The position numbers and the translations under genes were made by a program. Below, piece after piece: positions 34,587 through 47,490 of a stretch of DNA of 64,000 nt. Position 1 is the stretch's first letter. Every line of letters begins with the position of its first letter. The stretch lies in the NCBI GenBank assembly GCA_029891385.1, contig CM057228.1, positions 35,405,023 through 35,469,022 of the forward strand, given 5' to 3'. The stretch is from Erythroxylum novogranatense (lineage: Eukaryota > Streptophyta > Magnoliopsida > Malpighiales > Erythroxylaceae). The notes beneath the pieces were generated by a model. It had not been told where the DNA came from and made no database searches. It saw nothing but the letters and a program-made list of their open reading frames with translations.

Positions 34587-35746
34587 TGTAGTTTATATAG
34601 AAGGGGGTTGAATAGATCTTTAAAATTCTTTGAAAATTTCTACAATAAAATCAGAAGTTAATTCACACAATAGTAATTTAAACAAATTTAAATACAAAGA
34701 GTAGGAAGAAGATCAAACACTGCTTTTATAGAGGTTCTGCTAAGACCTCGCCCTCTACCTAAGCTCCCACTTAGGATTTTGCAAACCACTTTATTACACA
34801 CTTTGTAGTTCAGTGTGAACTCTTACAATCCCGCTTGATTTCCGACTCAAGCTACCTTTACACTTGATTTGTCTTCCGCACAAATCTTACCAATACCGCT
34901 TGATTTTCTACAAAGCAACCTTTACAGATGATTTGTCTTCCGCACAAATCCTACCAACAATACTTGATTTTCGCCTGTTACCTCACACGTGACCTTTCAC
35001 TAGTCACTTAATTTGTAAAAGAAATAGGATAAAGATCTAAGAACAAGTGCTCAATACAAATGTAAACAAAGTAAGAATAATGATGAGCAATTTGGAGCAA
35101 TATAAGAGTATTTTGGCTTGTAAAACTTGTGTATATTCTTCATCAATCATCCACCCTTTATATAAGAAGAAATATAGCTGTTGGGACTTATTCTAGCCTT
35201 TGCTAGATTGAAATGACCGTTCCTTAATAATCTCCCTTCCATTTTTGGCTAATTGGACCGTTGGAATTAATGTGTTGTACCCATAAGTCGACTTGTCGAG
35301 TTGTATAAGTCGACTTGTCGAGTTGTATAAGTCGACTTGTGACAACATTTTACGTAAACTTGCATCTCCGCTCTTCTATAAGTCGACTTGTGATGTGTAA
35401 GTCGACTTGTGGTCCACGATAAGTCGACTTGTATGCTGTTAATCGACTTGTGTTGACATATCTTCATATATTAGTTGACATATGATGTTCTAGTCGACTT
35501 ATGTAAGCTTTAACGGTAATATCCACTCAAATCTTCTATAATCTTCATTATTTAAGCCTCTTTCACTTATAGGAAACTTCCATCTTGATTCTTCAATGAT
35601 TAAACACTTTCCCATCTTGATTTGTACAATTCTTTCATTGAATATCAATCCCAAAATACCTGAAACAATTTCTTAACCAATTCTATACATTTTATTATTA
35701 TCAAAACATAAGTGGAATTAATTTGTCAACCACCATTGGTCCAACA
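34587..35746 (-). repeat. Copia LTR (5' LTR on minus strand)
   Basis: This 1160-base LTR begins TGTAGTTTATA and ends TTGGTCCAACA. It has one AAGTCGACTT-bearing unit fewer than the partner at 30968-32150, which accounts for most of the length difference. Confidence 0.9.
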
Positions 35747-37891
35747 ATTGGGGCTCCTTAAAGCCTCCAATGCCTCTCCAAGGCTTCCAATCTTCAACCT
35801 AACATCATAAACACTTGCACACTTCCCAAATTCACTCATTATAAAGCCTAAACACTTCATAATAACTCAAACACTAAGTTCAACTCACCAAATTCTCAAA
35901 TCTCAACTTAATTGGTTCATCAAAACCAAAAATTTCAAACATTCATCAAAGCTATCACAAACACAAACCCTATACAGCACTCTAACTTTCAACATTCATA
36001 TCTTTCCATTCCAACATACAAAAATCACAAACTCCATATCGTTGGAAAGATCACAAGATCCTCTACAACTTCCAAGAAGACCATTTTTACTAATTCTGCT
36101 TAGATATTTCTAGAATTGCACTTCAATCCAGAACACAATCTTACCCTTATGAAAGTTTCAGAAGTAGCAATGTAAAGATTTGAAAAGCCACAAACAACCA
36201 TAATGCATATGCATTTCATTTACATCAAAAATAAGTGTTTTATAATGCTTTAGTGGGCATTTTAAGCCGCTTACATCAAAATCCAAAATACAAACTTAAC
36301 AAAAGTAACATTTTCCCAAAATGCATCTAAAGCATGGATTTACAAAAGTTAACTTGAAATACAAAAATATCCAATTCTGAAGCAATGCCTCTAAGGTCAA
36401 TTGTCGATCTCGTGCTCCTCACTCGGAGATGGGACAGAATGAGAGGGGATGAGCTTATGCTCGTGGGTAACACGTTTATATCCGGTAATAAGCAAAACCA
36501 TTAAAACGTTCATAATCATAGCAATTTCTCACAGTTATCCACAAAACATAAATTTCTCAACTTTGTTAAACCAAAATCACAATTCTCATAAGTCAAACAT
36601 TTTTGAAACTTGTCAATACATGGAAACACACAAACACATCACAAATGGCTTGGTAAGTCTATAAACATGACAAACTACACAATTCTATAAAATGGCCTTG
36701 TGTAGTCGTAAACTTGAGGGAGTCCTAAAAGGAGCTCCGTGCCACTAGCGGGCAAGCGGGAGAAGCCTTGACTTGGTCAACGTGCACCTGACAATTTCTT
36801 GAATGGACTATATCGAACCCATATAACATGTAATTCATGCACTGAAAAATATTTTGCCCAAATGGCACATTCTTGAAAACTTGAATTCATGAACTTGACA
36901 TATTTTCCAATTCACACAATTCAACAACCCAAATTTCATACCAATCATAATAACCATATTTCAACTCAATCAAAAGCAATCAATACAATACTTGCAAAGC
37001 AAATTTAAGATTATTTCCAAAATTCATACACAACACCCCATAGGGCAAATTTTCAATCATTTAAAGAACCATAAATGCTCACTTGAAAGTAGTTGGAAAG
37101 ATCATTTATTACATTTATGGAAGAATATTTAATAGCCTATTAACTCAAATATAAAAATGTCACCCACCTTGATTCCTTGCTTGTAGACCTTGCTCAAAAT
37201 GTCTCTCCCCTTGTTCCACTTCCCTTCTTTGATTTCCTTTAACAATAGCCACAAAATTCCATTCAATAGGAATCCCAAATTGAACAACCCATAACACCTA
37301 ATCACTAAAAATAACTTTAGAAAACTTAAACACATACATTTCTAAGCTATCTAAACCCAAAACCACCTTAAAAATTCAAAACATTGAAAAACCCGTACCT
37401 TGAATCTTCACCCAACCAAGGGGCTTCTTGGCTCAATGGAAAATTGAACCTTCCTCTAGTTTTTCCTTATTGGTTTTACCCCAAAAACCCTCTTGAACTC
37501 TAAGAAAATGGAAAACCCTAGCTTGCTCTTCTTTTTCTCCTTCCTCCTCTCCACCTACTAGCCTCTCTCTCTTCTCTTCTCTCAATTTTCGTTTTCCCTC
37601 TCTTCCTTTGCAAGCCAAGCCTTATTTCTTCCCCTTTATACCATCACTAATGCTAAAAAATCCAAAATGCCCTTACTTATTAGCCTAGGAACTTAAATAC
37701 TTAAGTGACATGCCCAAAATGCCCTTAATGCAACTTATCCCTTCTAACACTTCAATTTAAAGCACCTAAGCCATTTAACCTTAATAACATTAACATGTCA
37801 ATTAAGGTCCCAAACAAATCAATCTATCAAGACCTTAAAATTCATCAAATCATGCTTAATTAAATTTAAAAAAAAAATCAGGGGCCAACAA

Positions 37892-38025
37892 AAACCACTA
37901 CAAACAACAACAAAAAACAACAATAACAACCTAGTGAAATTCCACTAATAAGTGAGGTCTAGGGAGATCTTATAGCACACAGCCTTACCTATAATTGGTA
38001 GAGAGATTCTTTTCAATAGACTCAC
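37892..38025 (-). mobile_element. SINE 3' fragment (TS-like, (TTG)n tail)
   Basis: Read on the minus strand it gives a degenerate tRNA-derived region (GAATCTCTCTACC, GGTAAGGCTGTGTG, CTCCCTAGACCTCACTTATT), then GGAATTTCACTAGGTTGTTA and a (TTG)n-like tail. This is the familiar 3' part of tRNA-related plant SINEs of the TS type. The 5' half with the A box is not recognisable. It directly abuts the LTR end at 37890. Confidence 0.6.
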
Positions 38026-38031
38026 ATTACA

Positions 38032-38112
38032 ATATATATATATATATATATATTTGCATGCCCATATTTAAAATATAAATAATAAATAAATAAATAAATT
38101 TGAATAAATAAA
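38032..38112. repeat. Simple repeats (AT)n and (AAAT)n
   Basis: About ten AT dinucleotides at 38032-38052, then AATAAATAAATA runs to about 38112. Confidence 0.9.
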
Positions 38113-41100
38113 AATATAAAAGTAAAACAAAAACAAATAGTACAATAAATATAGAACAAGGGAAAGAGTCAAAATAAAAGATAAAACAAGTACATAAATA
38201 CACAATAAGAAAAGAAGACTAGTTAATAAATAAATCGAACAAGTCATTGCAAGAACACTAAAGCCACTACCAAGTTGTTAAAATGTTGGTGTAAAAATTT
38301 TATCAAGTGAAGATAATGACAATGAATATGATAATGAGGAAAAGGTGATATATAAGATTTTGATGCATTATAGTAACAAAGGCTCATCCATTGATTCGAA
38401 CAGAGCCAAGCCATGTATGAAACCTCCTTCTTCATGTCAAACAAGTGATGGCCCAGGTGAAATAGAATCTTAAGAGTCACAAATCTTATATACTTGTGTA
38501 TGCAACTCCTAGAGAATTAATAATAATACATGCAAGGACTACGATAATTATATCAAAACCATATGTTAATTCCAATCTATCTGAATGTGGCGATCTAGCA
38601 GACAAAATATCATTTCTTAAGGGAAGATAAATAAATATGGATATGTTTTCAAATGTTGGTTGGGATTAAAGTGTAAAAAGAAAAGCATATCCACACAGAT
38701 GTCTATTTCCTCTAAAATTGTTAAAGGATAAATGTTAGCCCCTTAGCATATGAAAGCATTTCACAGTTAACTGGAAATAGGTCTTAGGTCAAAGGTTAGC
38801 TGGATCACATGTATGATGGAGGCATGCGAAACTTTAAGGTAACTTAGCAAGTTAAATCAAGCATGTGTGAGTTTTGTTAGACTTTTGGACCCAGTATAGA
38901 CCAACTTGACTAAAGTTACGTTCTTTATAGAATAAAGACTTAGTCTATGCTTAAATGAATGAACGATGACTAATGGACTTGACATGGGTAAGCATTGGAC
39001 CATACCAGTGTACTATGAACGACTTCAGGTTTGGATGACTCATCATCAATAGACAGTGTTTGTGGAAAGATATTTGATGATGTGGCAGATAAAATCACAA
39101 CAGATAGACATCAACTCTGAAAGATAAAGACCATTTGGGAGGATCATTTGAAGATAGCGGAGATCTTCGTGGATGTGGATGTATCTTTCCTAATTAAATG
39201 TAATCTTTTGTCTTATTAGTTAGGATGTAGATAAACCTTAAAGTTTAAAAACATGGTCGGACCAATTGATTAAACTGGGAATAGTATGCATCCGTTAGTT
39301 GTCTAATTGAGTTTAGTTTAATATCCTGCTTATATAAAAACTGGCCAGTTTATTAGTGAAGCGGTTGGTTTACCAGTGAAGCATTCAGAATTGATTGTTT
39401 CTTCAATCATCCTTGCTTTTACTCTTTACCATCTTCTCTTCTTGTCATTGTTATCTTTTTTGAAAATTACTAGTCCCTTTGCTTCACTACCATCACGAAG
39501 CAAAAGCAATAAATGTAACTAATCATGAATCGCTGGAAGCCAACCAATAGCACATAACATGATAACATAATTGTGACCATCTTCATTGCGAGAGTACATA
39601 TGAGGAACAAGGGAGCTCTAAGGGAGGTTGAATACTCAGCCGATAGGGAGAGGGAGGTGTGAACAAATGAAATAGTAAAGGTGATAATAGAAATCCAGAG
39701 GAAGATGAGCTGATCTGGATACATAACATCACGACTCTCAAAGCAATTATTTGAAGCTCTTGGTAGAAAGGCATGAAAGAAGATGAGATGAGTTTGGGAA
39801 GAAGTAGTAAAGACAACTCTTGGTTAAATCAACTTTCTCTTTTAATCATAAACGTGTTTAGAGTCTACCTTCTCTCTTATATTATGTTTTATTGTCTTCA
39901 ACTTTGTTCTAAATAATTTTTCTGGTTGAAATGACCCCTTTCTCTCCTCTACTTTACTTTATTCAATATTTACTACATTTGGTAAATTAGTAATTATAAA
40001 TTCCCTAATCTTAATTCCAAAGGGAGTTAACGTAATTCTTCACCATAAGTCTACTGATTTAAATTTCATCATTAAAAAATAATTATTAATTAGTAACAAA
40101 ATTAGTAATTTTGTCTTAGATAAATAAACTAATTGAGATGTAAAGAGGTTATAACATTATCATATTTTGACCATTTAAAGTGCAATATAGGATATTTTCA
40201 ATTTATATTATCGGAAAGAAAAAGTTTTACTATAAAATATGGTTATCAAAAGGAAACTTTTTTTTACTCTCTCATATCTAGTCATTAGAATTTTATTTGA
40301 ATTCCACTTCTAACATTTTTGGTTTTTATTTTAGACTTTAGAGCATCACGTTTAATTAATTGGTTGTAAGAATTTATGATTTTTCCCCAACTATGAGACT
40401 ATTATGTAAACTGCAATTAGTTATTCCACCTTTTAAAACTATTGCATGAATTGAGTTTACACAAAAATATTTTTTTGATCGAAGAAGAAGAATCATCACT
40501 TGATTAAAATGAACTTGAAAGGCGATTTGTGAAGAAAAATGCATTTGTAACAATGAATGAATTAAGAGCATCTATTGATAGTCAGTTCGTATCTTATTTT
40601 GATCATATTTAGGTTAAAAGTATAATGTATTACAAATTTACAATCGAGAATAATTTCATACATTAGTAATTTGTAATTTATTTGAATGCAATTGAAGAAG
40701 TTCATGCAAATACTTTGGATAAAAGCTTAGTTTATCAGTCTTTAGATAGTGTTGAAGAATTTGAAACTTTTGACGGTGATGAGACACAATCTCCTTCACA
40801 AATATAATTTTGATTTTTATTATTATTTTAAGTTTTATATTAGACTCAAATTTATTTATTATTATTTAATTATATAATAATAGACATTAGTGTATTTTTA
40901 TTTCAATTAAATATAACATTTATTCTTATTCTTATAACTTTTACTTCTTATTTATTATATATCGATTTTATAGTGGTTTAACACCGGTTAAACTTCTAAA
41001 CCTTAAACCTTTTCTTTGATCGGTTCGATGTTCGGTCTAGTTTTTAAAATATAGATAAATCTATCAGATAGAGTCTTATTTAGATGGGGATGTCATCTTA

Positions 41101-41180
41101 TCTGATAATGTACCGTAATCTGATTAGGATAAGATGTGACCTAGCTACTTGATTCAGTTAGAATTCTGACTTAGCTATCC
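38113..41180. other. Unassigned AT-rich segment
   Basis: No gene is recognised. A TATATAAAAAC box at about 39332, preceded by a motif-rich stretch and followed by a CT-rich leader (39400-39460), looks like an old LTR promoter, but no partner LTR or boundary is found. Overlapping minus-strand frames of 77-84 codons at 39470-39816 are hydrophobic, conflict with one another and match nothing I know. The segment 40000-40980 is very AT-rich with nothing visible. Confidence 0.4.
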
Positions 41181-41270
41181 AGCTAGAGGTGCCTATAAAT
41201 AACTCATTTAAGCCTTACTCCTCACATCAAAATGGGAGAACATTCCTTTGTGTACTTTAAAGGAAGTAAT
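41181..41270 (+). mobile_element. Ty3/Gypsy 5' LTR, left piece (with TATA box)
   Basis: A TATAAAT box (41194-41200) is followed by a leader-like stretch that stops at GTAAT (41266-41270), where the solo LTR begins. The sequence resumes at 47879 and reaches a primer site at 48133, so this is the promoter part of the 5' LTR of the Gypsy element whose gag lies at 48155. The true left boundary of the LTR is not identified. Confidence 0.5.
41266..41270. repeat. Left target duplication GTAAT of solo LTR D
   Basis: Exact partner at 47874-47878. Confidence 0.85.
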
Positions 41271-41776
41271 TGTATCATCCCATCACCGATGGGAAGGTTA
41301 TATTGGTAAATTGGGATGGGCTAGTAGGTTAAATTGCATAATTCTGATTTGAGCATTCATTTGGCCTCTAATTTTAGAGGAATGAGTCATTCTGCACATG
41401 CACATACATGTACATGCATTTCTGACATTCCTGGCATTTATGTGTGATTATGATGTGTTTTGTGAATTCTGAGATAAGTGTGTTTGAAAATGTCATTTGA
41501 AATGTCTTAAGAGTAATTGTCAATTTTTAGAGTGATTATTAGAAATTTTCTAGCAAATTTGGGAGTAAATGTCCGGACCGGAAATTTTTTGAGTAACGGA
41601 CTGATTGACTTTATAGTACTGGCATAAATGTCCAATGGTAATGGAAAAAATAGATACTTGACTTTTAGGAATGAAAATGTGAATCATTGGATTTTGGAGA
41701 CAACTTAGACCGGAAATGATTTTGGAAAGAAAAAGAAACTTGATAAGTGTCTGAGGAAAAGAGAGCAACCCACCCT

Positions 41777-41781
41777 TTAAA
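41777..41781. repeat. Left target duplication TTAAA of solo LTR C
   Basis: Exact partner at 45362-45366. Confidence 0.85.
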
Positions 41782-44700
41782 TGTAACACCCCACTCCCGA
41801 GTGACCCGATCCCGATATCGTTGGTGATATTTGAGTCCGTGCCCCGCGAGGGTGGCGTACTACATCAGTCGGTGATAACTCAGTATATCATTTTCTTCTC
41901 TCTTGTTTTTTTTTTGAACCGTACATTAAGCGCAAAAAATGAGAGATGAGAAAAACATTTGCGCTATTACAATCATTTAACAATATTTTACAATAACCAT
42001 AAAGTTCACATACTAATCAGTTTACAAAGGTTGCGGAATACAATCTTGAGTCCATGTTCACAATTAACCATTTTCAGTTATTACAGTCATCCAATAATAA
42101 TTTACAATCAGTCAATGTATAAAAATAATAAAACCACAATGGGCTCATTATAAATATAAAGCATTGTTGTACAATGATTGCGGAAATTAATTCGATAAGA
42201 CACTAATGCAAACGCGAACTGATCCCGACCTCTATCCTTCACTTACCTACAGTAGACCTACTCCCGTGTCAAACGGGGTACTCTTCAAGTCCTGAAAAAT
42301 AGATTGCAATTTTGGATGAGTTTGCGAACTCAATGAGGAACCATCATCGATGGTTCTCCCAATTCATGCATCACATAATCAATTCACAGTAATAAGGCAG
42401 TTGCAGTAATACTACGGTCTCATCCACATGAATAGACAATCACACACAAGAAACCCGCTTTGGTATTCATCCAAGAATGATGCAATGCACATGTGACTCT
42501 TTTTCCAGTTTAATTACAGTGTTGTGACCGAGCGCGTAAATAGTATTCAGTGATCAGTAGACGCGTCTGGGGAGAATTATCTCCCTTCGAGCTCTAGGCT
42601 CGTTTCAGTATTTCAAGCTCTAGGCTCGTTTCAATATCAGTGGTGACTCAGTTCACAATTTTCCTTTATCAGTTTATGCATCTGTGTATGAATGCACATG
42701 CCCAGTTACAACATCCCCATAAACAATTAATCACAGTAATGGCAGACAAGTCACACAATGTACACATTCCTGGTCCCGCTATTATCCCCATATTTGACAA
42801 GTAATAATTGAGAAACCCATCTAGGTTACTCACCTATTACTTCCGGGCTAATGCCACGAAGTCTCTGTTACGTCGGTCGATCGACGCTCCAATTTTGTCG
42901 CTATAAGAATCAGAGAACAAAACGATCACTAAATATCCAATCCGAGTTAGTTAATGATGCACATGTAGGTGAAAATGCATATTCATGAGATTCCCAGCCC
43001 TAATCTCTTTTTTTTCATCAAAAAAATCTGTTTAAAAATTAGAAATTCAATGGCGCTGACGGCGCTCAATTTGGACCTCTATAGGTCCCCAATTAAATAA
43101 AACAGTGATGAAATACCCAATAAATATGCTCAGAAAGATCACAATGTTTTCTACAACTTTCATGAACAAACCAAAATCAAATTCAATTGTTAACTAGGTC
43201 AAATAATTCAATCAATGAGGCTGCCCCATAAATCACCCAATCTGGACAGTAATGTTCTATCAAGCATAACTCCCTGTACACAAGTCAAAAAATCACTACC
43301 TTATATCATTGGAAAGATAAAACCACATACTTCAAGTTTCATGCAGAGCCTAAGAGCCAATTCCATCTCTAACCAATTCAAAACTGCCAAACAAGTGACT
43401 GATCAGGGCAGCAGTTAAAAACCGAATGCAGGTTCCATTTTTGAAAACTCATAACTCCCAAATCTGATCTCCAAAAATTGCATGCTAAAAACCATTTTCC
43501 TCTACAACTCTTCATAAGATCACTCAAGCCAATTCAATTCACAAAAATTGCTAAAATTGATTCCAATCAGAATGCTCACAAAACTGACATTTCAGCTAGG
43601 TTTCACTAAAATGCATTTTACCAACCAATAGTCATCAATGCATATCTCCCAATATACATATCTAAAAATGGCAAAATCAGTGGAATTGGAAAGCTAACAA
43701 TACAGGCGTCAACTTTCATTTAGACCATTTTCTCTAATTCCTTCTCAAGTAATGTAGAAAAATCATCAAAACTAGTAGGTCATTGATCTGGATACTGTTC
43801 ACACCAGCCATCAACAGTGACTTTCCAAGCTAAAATTCACCCTTTTAAAGCTAAAATTGGACAACACCTGTTTCACACAAAAATGTAGCCAACAAATCAA
43901 AGTTTCATTGGGCACAAACTTCACCTCATTTACATAATCACACAATGAGTTATGCTCAAAACAGTACAGTAGGTCAAACTCACATTTTTAGCTTTACTAC
44001 TCAATCACAACTCCTATCATGCCAATTGAACTTTTACTACCATAAGCATCTCATTTGGACACAAAATCAGTCCTTAGATCATTCCTACATTCATTAGGAA
44101 TACCTACCATAAGTTGGCAGCACCTACCTCTTAAATTCTTTGCAAGAATAATCATCCATATTCAATTCAAAATCAAGCTAAAAACACTTCACTTATACTA
44201 CTTCATCCAACCATACTTAAACATAACCTTACCCACCAATTCAAACTATAATTTTCATCAAATTCATGCATCAATAAATACAATAATTGCACCATAACTC
44301 CAAATGAATGCATCTAACCACTATGATTTATTAAAACATAAACAAAGCATAATTAAAGCTTAATTGAAAACTCACCTAATTCAAGCTCTTCACTTCTTCA
44401 CTTCCTTCAATTCTTTCTTTACTACTCTCACTAATTACTTCTAACACCAAGAAAGTGCAAGTTCTCCATGGAAAGAAGGTAGTCTCTTAAGGTTTGGAGG
44501 GAGGATTTAATTTGATGAGAGAAAATCGATGGAGATGTTAAAGGAGATAGGTATTCGGATGAGCTTAAGAAACAAGCAAATCAATCAACTTTTTATCCCA
44601 TTCCTTCCTTTCTTAAGGCAATAACCGAGAGAGGTAATAGGAAAAACCAAGGAATACAATAATTAGGCATTAAATGAAGTGAAATGGTGGCAAAAGAGGA

Positions 44701-45361
44701 TTGGTCCAACAATGAGAAGAAAAGTCAAAAACATTAGCTAATAAGCTTCATTTCGGTTGATGAAGAAACTTAACCCATTTGTTGTTAACAATTAAGAAGT
44801 ATCGAAAATGAGAAGAGAAGACCAATTCTAAGCCATCTCCAAGCATTAAATAAAGAAACACTTGGCAATTAGAGGAGAAATGAGGAAAAGTCAAAGAACC
44901 AATCAAATTTTTTAAAAAAGAAAACAAATACCAAGCAATTTCAATCCAATTTCGGTTCCAACTAGGTTTAAGGGTCCACTTTTGGTCCCGCCAAGATATT
45001 TAATATTTTAATACCAAATAACAGTAGAAAATCAACCGGTTTGCCACTTGGCGATTTTTTTTCGGTCCAGGAATTTTCTCTGAAAAATTTCAGAAAAATT
45101 CCTAAAAATCCCTTAAAATATAAAACATTCAATGACTCACTCAAAATAATTTTTCAAACCCAATAGCTACGTTAATCACAATAAAATTGCCTTAGGCACA
45201 AAAACCGGGAATGTCATGTATGCATGTACAGTAATTTCATATGCACAAATGATACTGTGTACCAATCCTATTATACATGAACAGTCCTAAGTCATTCCGA
45301 TCCATCTCATCCTATGCCAAATTTACTATTTTGCCCTTCCAGTAGGGGGTGGGATGTTACA
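41782..45361 (-). mobile_element. Solo LTR, family C (3.58 kb, inverted, nested)
   Basis: The plus strand reads TGTAACACCCCACTCCC at the left and GGGGTGGGATGTTACA at the right, the complement of the LARD LTR termini. Its closest relative in the window is LARD B: both share the segment with the TTTTGCCCTTCC complement and the CCGGTTTGCCACTTGGCGAT complement. TTAAA duplications are exact. Its minus-strand candidate intron runs from 42833 to 42292. It has no internal domain, so it is a solo LTR inserted into LTR D. Frames of 64-80 codons within it are not recognised. Confidence 0.92.
42292..42833 (-). promoter_or_regulatory. Candidate intron in solo LTR C
   Basis: On the minus strand AG|GTGAGTAACCTAG is followed 542 bases later by CTATTTTTCAG. 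The hairpin pair just upstream of the acceptor is conserved (about 42303-42356). This is shorter than in family B (854 bases), mainly because the variable patch is reduced. Confidence 0.45.
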
Positions 45362-45759
45362 TTAAATACCTTAGGTTTTAAATTTGACAGTAACTCTTTT
45401 CCTTCATCCTAGGGCATACCTTCTTCTTCCTATAAGTGATTCTTGTTTTCTTCTCCCTTCATGATCTTTTGTGGTCCATTAGCTTGCTTGCTCCTTCCTT
45501 GTGGTTAAGATCAACCCTAATCCATGAGAAGATGAAGATTGTTGAGGTTTTGAGAGAGAGCTGTGGGTGTTAGAGAAAGTGAGAGGGTTAGAGAAATTTT
45601 CGGAAGTTTAAGAAGGAGAACTTGTTTTGGTAAGTGATCTCTTTATTTAAGTTGTTTATTGTTAGTGTAATTGCATTTATGGTGTTTAATATGAAAGATT
45701 GTGGTAGTTGTTTGTGAGTTATGGTTGAATTTAGAGAGAAAATGTGAAAAAGAGAGTCG

Positions 45760-45960
45760 GAGAAGACGACCTTCGACCCGCACGTCGCGGCGCGCCTGCG
45801 CCACGATGCGGCGAGAATTTAGGTTCTCACCCCGGCGTGCGCGAGGGCCTCGCCGCGGCGAATTAATATTAATTCGCTGCGGCGAGCATGTAGGAGGTCG
45901 TCGAGGTGGGCCCTTCTCGTGCGTCGCGGCAAGCTACACTGACGCCGCGGCGAGGACCAT
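45760..45960. other. GC-rich island with near-perfect 34-base palindrome
   Basis: CGCCGCGG, GTCGCGGCG and GGCGAGG motifs are packed into LTR D. At 45851-45884 the arm CGCCGCGGCGAATTAAT is followed by its complement with one mismatch (ATTAATTCGCTGCGGCG), a 17-base-arm palindrome with no loop. A 90-codon Arg-rich frame across the island reflects base composition only. Confidence 0.7.
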
Positions 45961-46606
45961 TTTTCTGAATTGATTCATTTTAGTTTTTGGGTCATAACTA
46001 ATGGTGTAGACCTCCAATTTAAGCGATTCTTGATTCGTTATAAACTAGAGAAAGAGGTCTACAATTGAGGTAGAGAAAGAAAGTTTGAATTTAAGTCTTT
46101 AAGATCTCAATTTGTGAATGAAAGTTAGGCTTAGATTGCTTTTTCAACCTAAAGATAGTTTCTTGATAATTGGGGTATAATTGTGAGATTTCTGAATCTG
46201 AATTCAATGCTGTTGGAGTCTCCAATAGGCGAACTTGATCTAGTTCCAAATGACATTGGTTTTGAGGTTTTCTTGAGAATATCATAGTGTATATGATTTG
46301 GCAAATTAAGCCGAATAGTAGAAATGAAACTTATGGAGTTCAGGTCAGTATATTGAAATCGAATGTGTCATTTTTGTTGAAATGGGTGAAAAGATTAGGT
46401 TGGTCATAAGAAAATGGAATTTGTGGTTTAGCGTCGGGAATGTCACGAACATGCATCGTACATCTTTCAATTATGACATGTGCATCATTGAATCTTTCTG
46501 ATTGTGCATCTAGTAATGGGATTAATTTGACTGTTATAGAGACACCGTTGGATCGACATTCCACGGATATTGTTGGGACTTCCAGACAGTAGCTCGGAAG
46601 TTACAG

Positions 46607-47490
46607 GTGAGTAACCTAGTTGGTTCCTCAATCTTTGACTGTTAAATGTTCTATAAATTGTCTGTGAATGTGAATTATTATGTTTGAAATCTCGGACCGA
46701 AGGTTCAAGAGATTGAGTGTTCTGATATGGACGTGTAACTATGTGTGAATGCGTAATGTGCATGTTTCAAAGTAATGAATTGTAAATGGACGGTAGTGTG
46801 AAATTGAGAGTGATATGACTGTTTTTGATAAAAGTAGATTTGATCACATGTGGTAAATAAATTTTATGATCGATTGATTAATAACGGATGTGACTGGAGC
46901 TGCCACTGAGAGCTACAAGCTCAACTACTGAAAAAGAACTGCGAGCTCGAAAGAGAATAGTGTATACCCAGAGGGCTCTCCTATCCCTAATACGCGTGGG
47001 AATGTAGTGCATACCCAGAAGGCTCTCCTACCCCTAAGACGCATTTACTGTTTAATGCGCCCAAAAAGGGATAGTCAGAGTGATATGCTCAATGATTAAT
47101 GAGCCCGGAAAGGGACAGTAAAGAGTTATAAGCTCAAAGTAAATGCACCCATTATGGGACAGATTAGAGCCATAGGCTCACCGATTAATGCGCCCAATAG
47201 TGGGATAGTACAGGCGCTCAGTCACAACACAGAAATGAAATGGAAAAAATGACATGATTTGATTGATTTGCGAAATGGGAAAAAACATAAATGCTTACTC
47301 TGATGATAACTGCTTTGTATAATTTCTGTTTTACTATTGTGTTATAATCTGTAAATTGCTTTGTGATATTCTGAATCTGTCATTGTGATAATCTGTACGC
47401 TATATGCGTAATGCATGAATTGAGTGAACCATCGATGATGGTTTCTCATTGAGTTCGCAAACTCACCCAAAATTGCAATATATTTTTCAG
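46607..47490 (+). promoter_or_regulatory. Candidate intron in solo LTR D
   Basis: Donor ACAG|GTGAGTAACCTAG and acceptor TATTTTTCAG are 884 bases apart, in the same arrangement as LARD A, B and solo LTR C. Confidence 0.45.

Larger units (their letters stand above)
30968..35746 (-). mobile_element. Complete gag-only Copia element
   Basis: This 4.78 kb element has two LTRs (1183 and 1160 bases) and perfect five-base duplications ATTGG at 30963-30967 and 35747-35751. On the minus strand the order is LTR (35746-34587), tRNA primer site, gag remnant, non-coding tail, polypurine tract (complement of TCTCCCCCTTTTT, near 32152-32164), LTR (32150-30968). Protease, integrase and reverse transcriptase are absent: only 2.4 kb lies between the LTRs. 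It is therefore non-autonomous. It interrupts solo LTR E next to a GTCCGTTTAACGGAC palindrome. Confidence 0.92.
30222..37890 (-). mobile_element. Solo LTR, family E (split by a Copia element)
   Basis: The outer ends TGTTGGACC (30222) and GGGGCCAACA (37890) form a TGTTGG/CCAACA inverted terminus. Removing the Copia insertion leaves about 2.9 kb. The minus orientation follows from a TATA box (complement of CTTTATACC, 37635-37643) near its 37890 end, a purine-rich leader and an AAGGTACGG donor-like site near 37397, the same order as in LARD LTRs. Flanks are A-rich (AAAAA against AAAAC), so the target duplication is unconvincing. It shares GCTCCGTGCCACTAGCGGGC (36736-36755) with LTR F. Sequence between features, including 35752-37400, holds no recognised gene. 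Confidence 0.65.

Noticed and set aside
30217..37895. A-rich flanks of solo LTR E as a target duplication
   Set aside because: AAAAA against AAAAC in A-rich sequence has no weight; the LTR call rests on its termini and internal order.
39470..39816. Overlapping hydrophobic minus-strand frames resembling membrane segments
   Set aside because: They overlap in different frames, have no upstream gene structure and match nothing known to me.
40975..41050. GGTTTAAC/ACCGGTTAAAC and GGTTCGATGTTCGG motifs suggesting a MITE end
   Set aside because: No second terminus or target duplication could be found.
45701..45973. 90-codon Arg-rich frame
   Set aside because: It crosses the GC-rich palindromic island of LTR D; the Arg and Pro content reflects CG repeats.
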